Below the pieces are notes generated by a model, which saw nothing but the letters and a program-made list of their open reading frames with translations, had not been told where the DNA came from and did not search any database. Made by a program: the position numbers and the translations under genes. Below, piece by piece: positions 44,293-56,224 of a stretch of DNA of 64,000 nt (its first letter is position 1; the number at the start of each line of letters is the position of its first letter). Location: contig NC_057862.1 in NCBI RefSeq assembly GCF_019393635.1, positions 410,172,169 through 410,236,168 on the forward strand, read 5' to 3'. This stretch comes from Dromiciops gliroides (lineage: Eukaryota > Chordata > Mammalia > Microbiotheria > Microbiotheriidae).

Positions 44293-44469
44293 AATAATTA
44301 TAAGAAAGGAAAATAAAAGCCCATAAAACTCCTTCCATATAATATCTCATTCTCTAGGCCTCAACTTTCCCTTCTGTAAATTGAGGGAACTAATTTAGGT
44401 GATCTTTAAAGAGCCTTCTATTCTAGCTATTAATTTAAAGTTAACTATTAGGCACACCAAACAACACTC

Positions 44470-45232
44470 AACCTCAAAAGCAGAAGGAATTTGCCTCCAT
44501 CACCTCATGCCTGGACTATTGTAATAACCTGGTTGGTCTCCTTGTCTCAAGCCTCTTTCCATTCTAATCCCTCCTTTACTCAGCTATCAGAATGATCTCT
44601 TCAAAGCTCAGATATGACCATGTCACAACTCAATCAACTCCAGTGACTCCCTATTACTTCCAGGGTCAAATATAAAATCCTGTTTGGCTTTTTTTTTAAT
44701 TAAAATTTTTAAAAAAAAATTTTGGTGAGGTATTTGGGGTTAAGTGACTTGCCCAGGGTCACAAAGCTAGTAAGTATCAAGTGTCTGAGGCCATATTTGA
44801 ACTCAGGTCCTCCTGACTCCAGGGCTGGTGCTCCATCCACTGCACTACCTAGCTGCCCCCCCCCCAATTTGGCTTTTAAAGCACTTCATAACCTGGCCCC
44901 TTCCTACCTTGCCAATGCTTTTTACATCTTATTCCCCTCCAGGTACTTAGTGATCCAGTGACTCTGATCCACTTTGTTGTTCCTTGCACACAGTACACCC
45001 ATCTTCCAACTCCACTCACTTTCATTGGTTATCCCCAATGTTTGGAATATTTTTGTTCTTCGCCTCTCCTTTCTGGTCTCCTTGTTTTCCTCTAGGTCAC
45101 AGCTAAAATTCTAAAATCTCCCTTCTGTAAGAATCCTTTCCTAGTCCTACTTAATACAAGTGCCGTCTTTCTCAGATTATCTACAGTTTGTCCTGTATAT
45201 ATCATTTGTTCTACTACTTTTCATTATATCTT
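44470..45232 (+). mobile_element. LINE-2 3' part
   Basis: cctggactattgtaataacc, gatctcttcaaagctcagat and agtgactccctattacttc are L2 3' landmarks. They continue after a SINE with cacttcataacctggcc to ttgtcctgtatatatcattt. Confidence 0.82.
44690..44868 (-). mobile_element. CORE-SINE in L2
   Basis: The T/A-rich tail ttttttttaattaaaa is unusual for the family. The body ends ctacctagctgcccccc. The TSD tttggctttt flanks it. Confidence 0.9.
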
Positions 45233-45235
45233 CAC

Positions 45236-45525
45236 TAGGTGGGATGGGCAGATGAGAACAATTTCTTCCAATAGCCATGAAGGCAGCTGAAGCAGGTGTT
45301 GCGGAATGCCTACAGCTTGGTCAGACATGAAAGATGCCAAGGGCATCCACTGTATCCCAGGCCATAGCTGGTTGTCTGCACTTTTGTGTTGCCACTGGAC
45401 TTCAGTGACTCTGGAATAGAGGGTGAGGTGGAAGACTTTGTTCAACTCTGCCTCACTTAAATCCAATTCACACACAAGTCAAGATATCACTCCATAATGT
45501 TTTTGTTCCTCTTTGAACAACAATT
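45236..45525 (+). mobile_element. RTE-like LINE 3' end
   Basis: gttgccactggacttcagtg, ttcaactctgcctcactta and ttgttcctctttgaacaaca form the terminal domain also seen as the tail of the SINE at 20646-20960. No coding part is visible. Confidence 0.65.
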
Positions 45526-47235
45526 AGACCATGGTTCCTTAAGAAGGACAGTTGTTCGGTTTGTTTTTTGGCCATGCCTGGCATATATTAGGTACTTTTG
45601 AAAAAATGTTTTTTGACTGTCTGGCAGTAACCACAACATAATAGAGAGACATAACCATTTCAAATTCATGACACCATTTTGGAGTTTAGTGTCCAAAGCC
45701 ATTCTGCTTAGCAACTTCCTGTCTAGTCTTAGCAAGGCAGGCTAAGGTTCTGACAGTCTAGCTTCTTCATACAGCTCTTACAGGCATCCTTATTGTCCTC
45801 ATATCTAGGCCTATTCCACCTACTTTCTCAACAAAGCAACTTTTTTAACAAAGCTCTTTTTCTCTGCTCCCATTTTTGCTATTGCCAGAATCTCTGACAC
45901 TGGTGTCTCTGCCCTTTGCTTCAGATTTGGTCATGCTGTTCACTCAGTGCATTTTTAAAATTTCTGTGCTGCAAAGTCTCCCTACCAATGGTGATGTCAC
46001 TATGCAGAAAACCCTATTGATCTCTTCTGGGAAATAGTTCAGGGAATGACCACACAGTTCTGACCAAGGTTCTTTCAGCTCTAAGGACTGTGGGAAATGG
46101 AATCTAAAAGCACATTCTATTTATGTTTTAAAAATCTGGAACACGTTCCTTAAGGCAGAGTCTACCTTTTATGCAAATGATAATACAATACACTGTTGAG
46201 CAGATATCTGGTGATTGAAACCCAATTTGTTGTAAATCTATATTATAGGAGGAATTACTTTGGTTCTATTTTAATTTACATGGCAACCAACCCCCTCTCC
46301 CTTCCTCAAGAATTTGCTAAGGGGCAGAATACAGAGATTGGGTATACTAGCCATGGGCAGTTTTTCCTCATCTCTTAATACATATATAATATGCATAGTA
46401 TAAACAGTAATACTTCAAAAAAAGTTGTGTTCTTATTTTGGCAGGGGGGGGGGCTCCCTCTACTTGCTCAGGTCATGACGCTTGAGAGATGGTATCATGA
46501 GTTGCTGTGGCAAAAATAAAAACATCCCCTATTGCCAATCTTCTGGTGATTATCTTTTCTAAACATTTCTAGGTTGGTTCTTGGAAGTCGGACACACAGT
46601 CCTTTGTAAGGTCCATATTGGAAGTCTTATTATGATCTGCCAGAGTTTGGTGCTCCAATGGCATAATCTTCATGAGCCAAGGGCCAAGCCATGATGAGGA
46701 ACTGGAGAAAGACTTTAGTCAAGGCAGTCAGTATATAATGAACATCTAATATATTTAAGTTTCAGAGAAGTAGCTGAACTGAATTGGTAAAAGGAGTTTC
46801 CTCCTTGGCTATCTCCCTACATGAATAAAATGGAAAGTCTGGACACACAGGTGCATATGTATATGTGTATATATCTGCAATAGCTATACGTGTATATGTT
46901 ATATATACATGTATTTTTGTATATAGGTATTAGGAATGTTACATATAAATTAGAGGGTAATTGATTATTTAAAATAAATGGAGGCTTGTAGGGTTTCTTT
47001 AAATATGAAGTTAATCACATTAAAATGTGATTTGTTGAGTGTTTTTTTCAGAAACCTATTTGATGCATGAAAAAACATATCTGTATATAATAATTTGTAC
47101 CTGTTTAATCTGTTTCTTGGTAAATCTGATGTATATGTGAATATATATATACACACTCACATGGATGTGTGCTACATGGGAGTGTGCTAACATTTAAGAA
47201 GCTATATCTTTATTTGAAAGTGATATTGTACTTGA
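45526..47235. other. Unassigned, no gene seen
   Basis: Mixed sequence with a G9 run (46443-46451), TATA/TGTA-rich patches at 46855-46930 and 47130-47165, and no repeat family I can name. Frames are all under 65 codons apart from an 82-codon minus-strand one at 45487-45735 with no recognisable domain. Confidence 0.4.
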
Positions 47236-47640
47236 GATATCAAACAGTATTTATTAAGTGCCTAGTATGTGTTGGGTAAGGTACTAGGCATTGGAGATTC
47301 AAGTATAGAGAATGAAGCAATCTCTATTAGTATGCAAGTAGCTTATTTCCTAATAGGGGAGATAATAAATACATATAAAAATACAGCAAAAATATAAAAT
47401 GAATAAATAAAAACTAATTCGGGAAGGAGGGCACTAGCACTTTGGGGATTTGGGAAGGCTTCATGTAGAAGATTGCTCTTGAACATTGTCTTAAAAGAAG
47501 AGAAAGAACGGATGACTTAGAAGTAAGGAGCTATTGCATTTCAGGCATGGGGGGCTGCCACTGAGATGGGACATGGAGTATCATGTGTGAGGAACAGAGT
47601 TTGCCTAAATCTAGAGTGCAGGAGAGACTGTAATATTCAA
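47236..47640 (-). mobile_element. LINE-2 3' end
   Basis: acagtatttattaagtgcctag ... tttgggaaggcttcatgtag ... ggaacagagtttgcc. Reversed L2 terminus, 5'-truncated. Confidence 0.78.
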
Positions 47641-48141
47641 TGAGTCTATTTTTTATCATAAAAGTATTTTATTATTTTCTAGTTACATGTAGAGATAGTC
47701 TTCAACATTTGTTTTTATAAGATTTCTAGTTTCTCCCTCCTTCCCCAAGATAGCAAGCAATTTGATATAGGTTATATATGTACAATCACATTAAACATAT
47801 TTCTGCATTTGTCATGCTTTGAGAGAAGAATCAGAGAAAAAAGTAAAAACCTCAAAAAAGAAAAACAACAAAAACCAATAGAAATAGTATGGTTCAATCT
47901 GCATCTAGATTCCACAGTTCTTTTTTTTTTCTTCTGGATTTGGAGAACATTTTCCATCATGAGTCCTTTGGAACTATCTTGGACTATTGTATTGCTGAGA
48001 AGAGTCAAGTCTATCACAGTTGATCAACACACAATGTTGTTGATACTGTGTACAATGTTCTCCTGGTTCTGTTCATCTCACTCAGCATCAGTTTATGTAA
48101 GTCCTTCCAGGTTTCTCTGAAATCTGCCTGCTCATCATTTC

Positions 48142-48312
48142 TTTCTTTTTTTTTCTTCTTCTTCTTTTCTTTTTTTTTGGTGAGGCAATTGGGGTTAAGT
48201 GACTTGCCCAGGGTCACACAGCTAGTAAATGTCATGGGTCTGAGGTCAGGTTTGAACTTAGGTCCTCCTGAATCCAGGGCTGGTGCTCTATCCACTGCAC
48301 CACCTAGCTCTC
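48142..48312 (-). mobile_element. CORE-SINE in L1 ORF2
   Basis: T/C-rich tail (tttcttttttttcttcttc) and the TSD ctgctcatcatttctt / ctgctcatcgtttctt. It falls between two halves of a single L1 frame. Confidence 0.95.
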
Positions 48313-48902
48313 CCTGCTCATCGTTTCTTACAGCACAATAGTTTTCTATTACATTCATATACCACAACTTGTTCAGCCATTTCCCAATTAATGGACATCC
48401 CCTCAATTTCCAATTCCTTGCCACCACAAAAAGAGCAGGTATAAATATTTTTGTACACATAGCTTTTTTATGATCTCTTTGGGAAAAAGACCTAATAGTG
48501 GTATTGCTGGGTCAAAGGGTATGCACAGCTTTATAGCCCTTTGGGCATAGTTCCAAATTGCTCTCCAGAATGGTTGGATCAGTTCACAGCTCCACCAACA
48601 ATGCATTAGTGTTCCAATTTTTCCACAGCTTCTCCAACATTTATTATTTTCCTTTTTTTGTCATATTAGCCAATTTGATAGGTGTGAGGTGGTATCTCAG
48701 AGTTGTTTTAATTTGTATTTCTCTAATCAATAGTGATTTAGACCATTTTTTCATATGGCAATAGATAGCTTTGATTTCTTCATCAGAAAACTGCTTGTTC
48801 ATATCCTTTGACCATTTCGCAATTGGAGAATGACTTGGGTTCTTATAAATTTGATTTAGTTCCCTATATATTTTAGAAATGAGGCCTTTATTAGAAATAT
48901 TG

Positions 48903-49276
48903 TGTAACGATTAGAATGACGCCACCTGCTGGAGACCTACTGTAGAAGAGTTCCGCCCATGAAGAGAAGATCTTTGAGGGCAAGACCAGGAGTCTTTTCT
49001 TTGGCGTCAGGAAGTGATGCTAGTGGCTAGTGGGAGGAAGAAGGAAGAGGCTGGCGCTCTGTCTCAGGCTCTTTCCTGGGGACGCTGGTGGAGAAGGCAG
49101 CTAGAAATGCGCTCTCCCTTTAATAGATAGGAATCTAGGCCTTTCTTCTCTCTTTACCAAATTCTTATTCTCCTTAAAAAATTCTTAAAAGTCTAACTCT
49201 TGCTAAAGCTTATAATTTATTGGCAACCACTCATTAGATATTTTAGACAGTTTAGCTGGAATTTTAGCCCTTAACA
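48903..49276 (+). mobile_element. Solo LTR, family 'C', TSD ATTG
   Basis: A 374-bp element, TGTAACGATTAGAATGACGCC ... TTTTAGCCCTTAACA, with the perfect duplication attg (48899-48902, 49277-49280). Excising it rejoins L1 sequence aaatattggttataaaa. Relative of 11291-11768. Confidence 0.93.
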
Positions 49277-49399
49277 ATTGGTTATAAAAATTATTTCCCA
49301 GCTTTCTGCCTCCCTTCTAATTTTGGATGCATTGCTTCTGTTTTCACAAAACCTTTTTAATTTAATGTAATTAAACAATAAGTCTATTAAGTTAGGTTG

Positions 49400-49620
49400 G
49401 AGCCAGTTTGTATAGAGTGTTAAAAGCTAAAGAGAATTTATATTTTATCCTAGAGACACTAAGAAGCCATTTGAGTTATTTCAATAGATTTGTGGTCAGA
49501 TCTGTGTTAAAGACAATTACATAGGTGGAGTAGGGTTGCAAAGGATGTAGATGGGAGAACCGGGCAGATGTACAGAAATATAAATGCAGGATCAGTTTAA
49601 ATTTTAAATAGAGGTTACCT
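49400..49620 (-). mobile_element. LINE-2 fragment (diverged)
   Basis: aagaagccatttgagttatttc and tggtcagatctgtgttaaag echo the reversed L2 segment aggaagccactgca ... gacacaatcagac at 41000-41055. Confidence 0.55.
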
Positions 49621-50839
49621 TTCCTTATGAAATGTTAGCACGCCCCCATGTGGTACTTAAACACAAAACATACAAATTCCCCATCCTCTCCCCTTTTTAA
49701 AGTACCATTGGTAACATAAAGATTCTATTTCCATAGAATCATTTTTAATTCTATTTTATGGAGTCAGGGTCTTGTGAAATCACTATAAAGAAAGCAGTTA
49801 GGACAGACTCCTGCAGAAAATGGCAATGATGCCATCAGAATTTATTAATAATTGTACTGACTCCAACTTTTCTTGTATCTATTCCTCTTCTTATCACCAT
49901 GCTTTTCCCTTTTCTTGGAATAAACTATCTCCTTCTAACCCCCCTCTCCCAATTCCTATCTCTATCATTTATATCAAAGGGTCAATTCAGATGCTATCTC
50001 CTCAGATAGACAAATATTGGAGAAAATCCATATTGGGGGTTGGCATCAAAGCTATAATAAAAGTAGTTCATTCATTAGCTTTAATAAAACCAGAATTTCC
50101 GTTGGAATGTCTAAGACATCAGATGACATCACCCCCAAAATTTGATCAGTTTAGAAAATGAGCCAAGCCTAATAAGATGAAGTTTAGGACTTCTCATCAA
50201 GATGATTGCCTGAATGATGGGAAAGTTGCCCAAGTCCCTCACATCTATACCAGAAAATCCCAGAATTTCATGCCAGACAAAGTAATGCTTAAAAAAAACA
50301 ACAATGAGAAACTATAATGAGTAACATCTTCCACTTCAGAACTCCACAAAAAAGTTAGCTGGAATCCCTAAGGGCAATAAGAAAAGGATCCTTCAAGGAA
50401 AGCAAGTACTAGCAGCACAAAATGGGGCAGGCATGTGTGCCCTGCCAGGTTCTTTATTTAGCAGTGGCCATCAACTAGCAGGATGCTGAGTGGCACTCAC
50501 ACTGGGACAGTCCAGGCCCAGGGCTTTAAAGATCCAGTGTTCTCTATATCAAAGAAGAGGGGTGTGAGGAGGGGGGCAACCTGAGGAGGCAGAGGTCAGA
50601 CAGTACAAGAATATAGGGAACAACAGTGAGATTAAGCAGGTCAGATCACCATACCCAGAAGTATAGCAAGGGACAGAACCTGGCTCTGGTACAATGCATC
50701 AATCTGGGGACTAAAGTTGGATCGATGAGTGATTCAAAGAAAATACTAATCAGTAGCAAACATCATCGCAAATCTTATACATACATGCATTCAAGAATAT
50801 GTGGAATATAATATGTTCAGAAAAAAATAAACACAAGGT
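49621..50839. other. Unassigned; one unexplained 113-codon frame
   Basis: The frame at 49820-50161 (plus) is open for 113 codons with an average composition. I recognise no domain, and there is no promoter or splice context to support it. No named repeat was seen. Confidence 0.35.
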
Positions 50840-51190
50840 AATAAAAGAAGGAAGGTACTATCAGTTGAGAGGGGAGGAAGATCAGGAAATGCTTTGTGTA
50901 GAAAGAAGGTGGTGCTTCAAGGAAGTGAGGGTTTCTATGAGGTGGAAGTGAGAAAGTTCATTTCCCACATGGGAAGTCCAGTGAAAAGGCAAAGACAAGG
51001 GATGGAGTGCAATGTGAGAAACAGAAAGAGGGCTGGTAGTAGAATAACAGAGGGCAGAAAAACAAATCGGGATCAAGTTGTAAAAGGCTTTAGAAGGAAA
51101 AGAGAAGAGTTTAGGTTTTATCCCAGAGGCAACTGGGGTTTTTTGAGTAGGGAAGTGACATCAGCTCTTAAATTAAGGAAAATAACTTTT
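50840..51190 (-). mobile_element. LINE-2 fragment
   Basis: aaggtactatcagttgagagg ... aagttgtaaaaggctttaga ... tgagtagggaagtgacatca follows the reversed L2 3' domain. Confidence 0.7.
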
Positions 51191-51879
51191 AAAAAATAAA
51201 TCCAAGTTACAATTTTATTCAAGACTATAGCCAGATTTTTATATACTTTAGTGGTTTTACACTGCTGCTTGAACATCAGGCTAAAGAAACCCATAAAAAG
51301 TTAATATGTTAAAAACAGCAGGCATCCAGATGTTTGCCACTCATTCATAGAGTGGTCTGTGGTTGCTGTAACTGGTACTTGAGAATGTGTAGCTTTGTGC
51401 TTACCAGCTAGTACTGTAGAGGTCTTCTGCTCATTCACTTCTGTATAATTCACATAAATGTACAGAGGTTTTTTTTGTTTGTGTTTTTTTTTAACATTTT
51501 GATTTAAAATGAAAATTGAAGGAATTTAAATTTAAGATAAATAAATAATAAATTAAAAAACAATAAATTAAATAAATTAAAAAGAAATAAAATAAATAAT
51601 AAATTTAAGAAAACTTATCCCCTGAAACCAACACCAAGACAAAAGTTCAAATTCAATATTGTATTATCAGTGTTAGGTAATTTTCACTGATCAGGGTCAT
51701 TGGTGGAAAACAGTGACTATAAGAAGTTCTCTTTGGCAGTTTTGTAGAGGATAGATTAAAAGAGAGAGAGAGAGAGAGAGACAGGAAGCAGAGAAACCAA
51801 TCAGGAACCCACTGTAATAGCCCATGTGAGTGAGAGTTGATGAGAACCTCAAGCAATCTGGTGGCTATATGAATAGGAA
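51191..51879. other. Unassigned; AT-rich block and (AG)n
   Basis: 51520-51620 is dominated by (AAATAAATTA)-like repeats, and an (AG)9 run lies at 51764-51781. No gene seen. Confidence 0.5.
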
Positions 51880-52075
51880 GACCTGGGTTCAAGTCCAGTC
51901 TTTGAACTTTCTACTGTGACCATGGCTAAGCCTCAGTTTCCTTATCTGTATAATTTGGATAATAGTACCTGTAGTATCTACCTAACAAGTTTGTTGTAAG
52001 ACTCAAATGAAATTAAGGTATGGAAAGTACTTTGCAAACCTTGAAGCACTATATAAATGTCAGTTATTTTTATCC
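51880..52075 (+). mobile_element. MIR
   Basis: gggttcaagtccagtctttg, tcagtttccttatctgtata and actttgcaaaccttgaagcac in forward MIR order. Confidence 0.8.
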
Positions 52076-52084
52076 TCTCACCAA

Positions 52085-52195
52085 ATAGACTTTAAACTTT
52101 TAGAATTATGTCATGTTTTTCCATCCTTGTATCCCCAACACTTAACAGAATAGGCACTTCATTAATGTTTGTTGAATTAAATTTGTCCATTCTTG
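52085..52195 (+). mobile_element. LINE-2 3' tip
   Basis: tgtatccccaacacttaaca ... ttaatgtttgttgaatt. Hosts the next SINE. Confidence 0.7.
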
Positions 52196-52196
52196 G

Positions 52197-52393
52197 GGGC
52201 AGCTAGGTGGCGCAGTGGATAAAGCACTGGCCCTGGATTCAGGAGGACCTGAGTTCAAATGTGGCCTCAGACACTTGACACATACTAGCTGTGTGACCCT
52301 GGGCAAGTCACTTAACCCCCATTGCCCCGCAAAAAATAAACAAACAAACAAACAAACAAATAAACAAACAAACAAACAAATAAATAAATAAAT
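52197..52393 (+). mobile_element. CORE-SINE, (CAAA)n(TAAA)n tail
   Basis: Body matching the family consensus closely, with a 60-base tail of CAAA then TAAA units. The TSD aatttgtccattcttg / aaattgtccattcttg. Confidence 0.96.
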
Positions 52394-53011
52394 TGTCCAT
52401 TCTTGTTGAATGACACCAGGGAAAAATGGTGAACTATTTTCCTCCCTCCCTCCTTCCCTCCTTCCCTTCTTGCCTACTTACCTTCCAGGCTTCAGCCTTC
52501 CTTCCTTCTTCCCTGCCTTCCTTCTTTCCTAACTGCCTCCCACATTTACATAGCCTTTAAAGTGTTCACAGCCCTGTTCTAAGCAATGGGGGAGATATAA
52601 AAGCAAGTATTACACTCCCTAACCTCATGGAGCTTAGTATAGATACCTGACTATGAATACACCACATTATTGTAATCCCTGTCCAAAGCCCATAGGTATG
52701 GGACTTTCTCCTTACTGGTGGAGAAGAATGCTCTTCTCTGTGTGAGGGGTGAGGCAGAGCTAGTGAGAACCAAGGAGCTCCAGCCTTCATTCTTCTTCCA
52801 GACTCTTCAAGCTTTGAGTGGCTTAGGGCATTTCTGGTTTCTAGATTCAAGGAGGAAGATGGAAGAAGTCAACCCCACTTAGAAAAGACCCTGCAAATAC
52901 ATGAGAGGAGCAGACAGTCTCCATCCTGTCCATATCCTCAGCTTGCTATCTGTGAGGTGTTTCCCCTTGGGCAAGATCTAGGACATTCTTTTGGTTGATC
53001 TGAGTTATCTT
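52394..53011. other. Unassigned; (CCTT)n and L2 scrap
   Basis: A CCTT/CCTC-rich stretch lies at 52440-52530. A short reversed L2 end occurs at about 52550-52640 (gtgttcacagccctgttcta). The rest is unrecognised. Confidence 0.5.
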
Positions 53012-53154
53012 TTTTTTTTTTTTTGGTGAGGCAATAGGGGTTAAGTGACTTGCCCAGGGTCACACAGCTAGTGTCAAGTGTCTGAGGCTGAATTTGAACT
53101 CAGGTACTCCTGACTCCAGGGCCGGTGCTTATCCACTGCGCCACCTAGCTGCCA
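53012..53154 (-). mobile_element. CORE-SINE
   Basis: T16 tail, then gtgaggcaataggggtta to ccacctagctgcc. The TSD gatctgagttatct on both sides. Confidence 0.95.
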
Positions 53155-53694
53155 TGATCTGAGTTATCTTGCTCCGAATGGGGGAGCTCTTTTACTTTGT
53201 ATTGTTTGGTTAATATTCTCTTCTGTATATTTTCTCTGATTTCTGTTTTGCTACTGATTTGGATAAATTGGTCTTCTTTGATGATTGCTATTTGCTATAG
53301 GTGCTCATTGTGAAACTGGTATTAGGTGAGAAAGGGATGGATGTAGACCTTGGGGTTCCCCTTGCCCCCAGTAATGAGAAACAGTGATCAAATATTAGAT
53401 TGAACCAGATCATATTCCCTAAACTAACACTATTGAAGGGAATGACACCTTCTCTCTCTGAAGAGAGTACAGTGGCCTCTGGCCTGAATTTCCTGTTTCC
53501 CCTCCTGGCAGGAATTAAAGTCTCCTGTGGAGAAGGGTAGGGAGAGAAGAGGCTAGAGATGTCTACTCTGCCTCCCTTCAAGCCACACAAGGACAGTCCT
53601 CACCATACATGGTCCTATGCCACATCTGGGGTCTTGCTACATATGGACTTTTGATACATTATATTTGAAAAACATGAGGGAACTGCAAACAAAG
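53155..53694. other. Unassigned, no gene seen
   Basis: The 100-codon minus-strand frame 53288-53590 has no recognisable domain. No repeat family named. Confidence 0.35.
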
Positions 53695-54110
53695 TGTTAT
53701 GTGAATTTTGGGGGCTGAGGGGAAGGTCATTGCTGTCAGCATGGATAAAGGAAGGCTTCCGGGAGGAGGTGGCATTTGAGTTGTGCTTTAAAGATTAAGT
53801 TGAAATTCGCCAAACAAAGAAGAGAAAAGAGGATTTTCCGGGTGTAGGGATTAGTTGAAACCAAAGCTTGGAGATGGGAGAGTATAGGGCACATTAATGG
53901 AATAGAAAGTGCAGTTTAGCTGCAAGATACAGTGCATAGAACAGGGGGAAAAACCCAACTGAAGGCTGGGTATGCATGGCGGTACCAGGGTTGTGGTGGG
54001 CCTTGAATTCTAGCAAGGCTTCAAACTTTATTTGGTGGGCAAGAGAAAGCCACTGAAAACTTTAAGCAGAGGAATGACCTGACCAGACTGATGTGTAAGT
54101 CGTTAAAATT
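53695..54110 (-). mobile_element. LINE-2 fragment
   Basis: aggaaggcttccgggaggagg ... agaaagccactgaaaactttaa ... gaatgacctgaccagactga, in reversed L2 order with several gaps. Confidence 0.7.
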
Positions 54111-54540
54111 TATTTTCAATGCCCCAGTCTCTGTTTTGTAAGCTCTCTCCTATACTCCACTGTCATTCTCTCCTTCCTTGGATGCCCAGAGTTTTCCTTC
54201 CCTTTCCCTAGAAAATTTGTTCTCAAGACTAGTTTGAAAGGCATTCACAGTCTCTATAATTTCTGCAGGAGAGATCTTAGTGAAACAGATGTTACATTTA
54301 TTTAACAAGTGGGCCCCTGAAGTCTCTGAGAACTCTGGTTCTGGGGGCCCTTGTTACTTTTCCTGTTTTGAGTAATCAGTTATACAAATCATGCCTCAAA
54401 GTCTCTATTTAGTATAAATATTAGCAGACCATGAAAGAGACACCAATCTAATATTAAAAGTTGTTAAGATATGAAAGCCATGAAAATTTAAGAGGAAGTC
54501 AAATTGTAGTCCTTCTCTGATGTCCATATATATGTGAATA

Positions 54541-55125
54541 TCATCCCATCATCTTTAGAGCTGGTTGAAGGTGTGAAGAAATCTTTTGGGGAAAACTTAT
54601 GAGGTATGGAGTGGTGGTTGGGAAACTGTCCCTTGTCATATGGGCAGATGGAGTGAGGAAATTGTCAATCAGTCTTTGTTGAAGATTTTCAGCAGGCAGC
54701 CATGCTACCCTCTTGAGGGAGGTTGGAATCTGTTGAAGTTCAGCAGTCATCAGGATTCTTCTAGGACTCCTAGGTTTGGGGTCCCCATAACAATACCATT
54801 CCATGCCTTCTCCTTTCTGTATCCCCACTCTGATCCAGGCCCGTAGCTTGACTCTTTGTTCCCACTCTTGCCACCTCAGGAATAGCACAGGATTTCTTTT
54901 TCCATGCTTGCTTCTCAATTTTGCCTGGCTCTTTACCAGGTAATTCTCTCCTCCCCCTTTTAATTTTTTTCAAGTTCCTTGCCTCTTCTTGTACCCAGGC
55001 TCAAGGCCCAAGGGGAAATCCAGTGGCCTAGAGCTTTTCCCTATGAACAGGAGTTCCCCTAACTTCTCATTGTGGATATAAAGCTGTTCTGGAGTGTTTC
55101 CCTTAAAGGTGGGTAACCCCCATCC
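54541..55125 (-). pseudogene. Unidentified decayed coding sequence
   Basis: A single minus-strand frame stays open from about 55125 to 54541 apart from one TGA at about 54971, roughly 190 codons. Composition is protein-like: YGWGLPTFKGNTPEQLY near the start, GELLFIGKSS, LFLRWQEWEQRVKLRAWI, then PRRILMTAELQQIP, and it stops at TAA. It lacks low-complexity or known transposon motifs. I cannot name the parent. It may be a processed pseudogene or a fragment of an unfamiliar element. An L1 remnant begins beside it at 55145. Confidence 0.45.
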
Positions 55126-55144
55126 ATATGGATCGAATTAATGA

Positions 55145-55395
55145 AAAAAGCAGTTAAAAATAACTACGTTTTAAACATTAATTTAAAAAAATTTTTGAAT
55201 TCCAAATTCTCTTTTCTTCCAGCCCCTCCCCCACCCAATGAGAAGGTAAGCAATATGACACTCGTTATACATGTGAAGTCATGCAAAACATATTCTCATA
55301 TTAGCTATGTTGTTAGAAAAATAAAGTAGAAAAAATTATGCTTCACTCTGCACTCAGAATTTAACAGTTCCCTCTCTGGAGGTGGAAAGCATTTG
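55145..55395 (-). mobile_element. L1 3'-UTR remnant
   Basis: ttatgcttcactctgcact ... aacagttccctctctggag is the diverged counterpart of the L1 3' UTR at 12840-12900. Confidence 0.68.
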
Positions 55396-55399
55396 TAAA

Positions 55400-55865
55400 G
55401 GCATTTATTAAATTCTGACCATGTGCTGAGCACTATGCTAAATGCTGGGATATAAATACTAAAGTGAGATAGTCCTTACTTTCAAGTAGCTTTGCACCCT
55501 AATATTTGTGGGGGTGGCGATAAGACATATGAGAGGATTCAGTTGTATGGATGATAGAAAGAGATTAAAGTCTTAAGAACTTAGTATAGTGGATAAGGTG
55601 CTGATCTTGGAGTCAGACAAACCTGAATTCAAATATTGCCTCAGTAATACAAAATAAATTCAAGGTTATGGGGAGAGTGAGTAAAGGGAGTCATTAGCCC
55701 CTGGATGGATGAGGAAAGATTTCATAGAAGAGGCAGCCTTTGAGCTGAGCCTTGAAAGAAGGGAGGGAGTCTTTGGGGCACGGGTTGGGAAGAGCCTGTA
55801 CAAAGGAATGGAGAGGGAAAATGGAAATTCTGACTGAGGAATAGCAACTAGGCAAATTTGGCCGG
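55400..55865 (-). mobile_element. LINE-2 3' end, two pieces
   Basis: gcatttattaaattctgacc ... tactttcaagtagctttgc (to 55500) and gatttcatagaagaggcagcc ... tgaggaatagcaactagg (55640-55865) are reversed L2. A MIR scrap (ttggagtcagacaaacctga) separates them. Confidence 0.72.
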
Positions 55866-55910
55866 AACCAGAGTACTTTTAATCATCTCTGATGTTTACA
55901 CAGCGTTTTA

Positions 55911-56065
55911 TTTATTATTATTATTTTTTTAGTGAGGCAATTGGGGTTAAGTGACTTGCCCAGGGTCACACAGCTAGTAAGTGTTAAGTGTCTGAGGCCG
56001 GATTTGAACTCAGGTACTCCTGAATCCAGGGCCAGTGCTCTATCCACTTCGCCCTCTAGCTGCCC
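55911..56065 (-). mobile_element. CORE-SINE in MIR
   Basis: (TTA)n/T tail, body ending ccctctagctgccc. The TSD tttacacagcgtttta is exact. Confidence 0.95.
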
Positions 56066-56222
56066 TTTTACACAGCGTTTTAAACTTTATAAAGCACTTT
56101 ACCCATTATCTAAATGATCTTCATAACAGCCTGGTGAGGTAGGAATTATACAGATGAATATCCCCATTTTACAGATAAGGAAAATGAGGTCCTGAGAGAT
56201 TAAATGACTTTCTGGTGTTCGC
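56066..56222 (-). mobile_element. MIR
   Basis: tttataaagcactttaccca, ataacagcctggtgaggtagg and cattttacagataagg. Its first bases lie left of the SINE. Confidence 0.82.
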
Positions 56223-56224
56223 AT

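Larger units (their letters stand above)
47641..49390 (-). mobile_element. L1 3' half (ORF2 end and 3' UTR)
   Basis: The reverse strand carries the ORF2 C-terminus: LMHCWWSCELIQPFW, WNYAQRAIKLC, DPAIPLLGLFPKE, and after the SINE FRETWKDLHKLMLSEM. Upstream ORF2 sequence continues to 48902 and, past a solo LTR, to about 49390 (tctgcctcccttctaatttt). A SINE (48142-48312) also interrupts it. It is 5'-truncated and inactive. Confidence 0.92.

Noticed and set aside
49820..50161. 113-codon plus-strand frame as a host exon
   Set aside because: No recognisable homology, no consensus splice sites at sensible phases, and no CpG island nearby.
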